Below are positions 63,380-64,000 of a stretch of DNA of 64,000 nucleotides, in pieces. The notes beneath the pieces were generated by a model. That model was not told the DNA's origin. It worked only from the letters and a program-made list of their open reading frames with translations, and did no database searches. The translations under genes and the position numbers were made by a program. Origin of the DNA: Meconema thalassinum (taxonomy: Eukaryota > Arthropoda > Insecta > Orthoptera > Tettigoniidae); assembly GCA_946902985.2 (NCBI GenBank), contig OX336399.1, forward strand, positions 156,426,411-156,490,410, given 5' to 3'. The first letter of the stretch is position 1, and each line of letters begins with the position of its first letter.

Positions 63380-64000
63380 ATTAGCCATTTTCAATTTTGA
63401 AAAAAAATAGGCTTATGAGATCACCTTTTGTCCGTGTGTGTGTGCGTGTGTGTGTGTGTGTGTGTGTGAGGTGTGTGTGTGTGTGTTCCCCTAATAAAAG
63501 CTAAACGGCTGGAGCGATTTCAATGAAAGTCGGTAAGTTCATAGCACTATTCCCGGCGACCTCGACCCTGCCCTTCAAATTTTGTTACGTCTCTCCAATC
63601 CAACATGGCGGCTGTGCTATATATTTCACTAGCATTCAATATCTCCGAAACTATTACCGATATCGCCCTGAAATTGTGTACGGTGATAAAGGGCACTGCT
63701 AGAAGTTCATCTATGAGACTTTCAAAAACCTGGAGACTACCAAACCAACATGGCGGTCAAGCGAATTTGAGACATTTAAATAGACTTTTCTCGCGATTTA
63801 ACTATCCAAACGTAATGAAACATGGTACAGCAAATGTTTATAAACATTGTAATGCACTGGAGTCTAATTTAGTTCAATTGTTTACATAACCTCAAAATGG
63901 CGGCTGTGCGAAATATTTCACTGACATTCTATATCTCCGAAACTATTACAGATATCACCCTGCAATTTTGTACGGTGATAAAGGGTACTGATACAAGTTT
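63380..64000 (+). mobile_element. H1 element, copy C (cut by window end)
   Basis: The 5' end TTAGCCATTTTCAATTTTGA, AAATAGGCTTATGAGATCAC and GT tract (63436-63486), then the body with ATGGCGGC at 63606 and 63897 and ATGGCGGTC at 63750. It closely follows copy B. Confidence 0.7.

Noticed and set aside
63605..63889. 94-codon protein MAAVLYISLAFNISETI
   Set aside because: It starts at the ATG of an ATGGCGGC box of H1. Similar short frames occur in each H1 copy and carry no domain.

Overview
The window is eukaryotic, AT-rich nuclear DNA from an animal, most likely an insect with a large, repeat-laden genome. The transposon families, several distinct tRNA-headed SINEs, Helitron and Helentron-like elements and the microsatellite background fit, and a polyneopteran is plausible, but the sequence does not prove a species. 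I see no operon, rRNA, CRISPR array or convincing intact host gene. Almost everything recognisable is transposable element, much of it nested, with old unassigned DNA between.

Layout. 1-1817: a Helitron 3' end carrying a ~163-bp tandem array. 2.2-4.4 kb: LINE scraps, a 64-bp minisatellite and two tRNA-headed SINEs. 4.4-16.6 kb: a nested stack in which a LINE was split by SINE-B, SINE-B by SINE-C, and SINE-C by an 11.15-kb LTR retrotransposon on the minus strand. Its LTRs (3.94 kb, about 1% diverged) are longer than its 3.28-kb interior, which encodes only a coiled-coil/gag protein and no pol. 17-21.4 kb: a small foldback element and two H1 elements, which are Helentron/DINE-1-like. 22-30 kb: SINE-D with a MITE inside it, RTE-like and other LINE 3' ends, and a 1.6-kb DNA transposon with 114-bp TIRs. 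30.3-34.0 kb: a 3.75-kb element with ~480-bp inverted arms that encloses a LINE fragment and an apparently intact Tc1-like (DD34E) transposon. 34.1-40.1 kb: retroposon R3 split by a Tigger/pogo element, then a 3-kb mariner-like TIR element. 40.2-47.3 kb: RTE pieces, SINEs, a ~1.55-kb tandem duplication of an H2 element plus flanking RTE sequence, and another LINE. 47.7-64 kb: SINE-C copies, a long-TIR MITE, mariner derivatives, a second Helitron end, and further LINE, H1, H2 and SINE copies.

How the parts relate. Insertions inside insertions give a relative chronology. Old LINEs were hit by SINEs, then by DNA transposons or the LTR element; the Tc1-like copy and the LTR element look youngest. 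The only long, undamaged protein gene is the Tc1-like transposase at 31918-32943. The gag of the LTR element has a single in-frame stop, and a 5'-truncated LINE at 57.6-58.5 kb keeps a 269-codon open frame. Family names SINE-A to SINE-E, R3, H1 and H2 are local labels used here, not database names.

Most unusual items: the gag-only long-LTR retrotransposon; the H1/H2 families with asymmetric subterminal repeats, a terminal hairpin and arrays of YY1/Pho-like ATGGCGGC motifs; the 114-bp-TIR DDE transposon with a 3-bp TTA duplication; the 480-bp foldback element with palindromes inside its arms; and SINEs that share heads, bodies and tails in different combinations.
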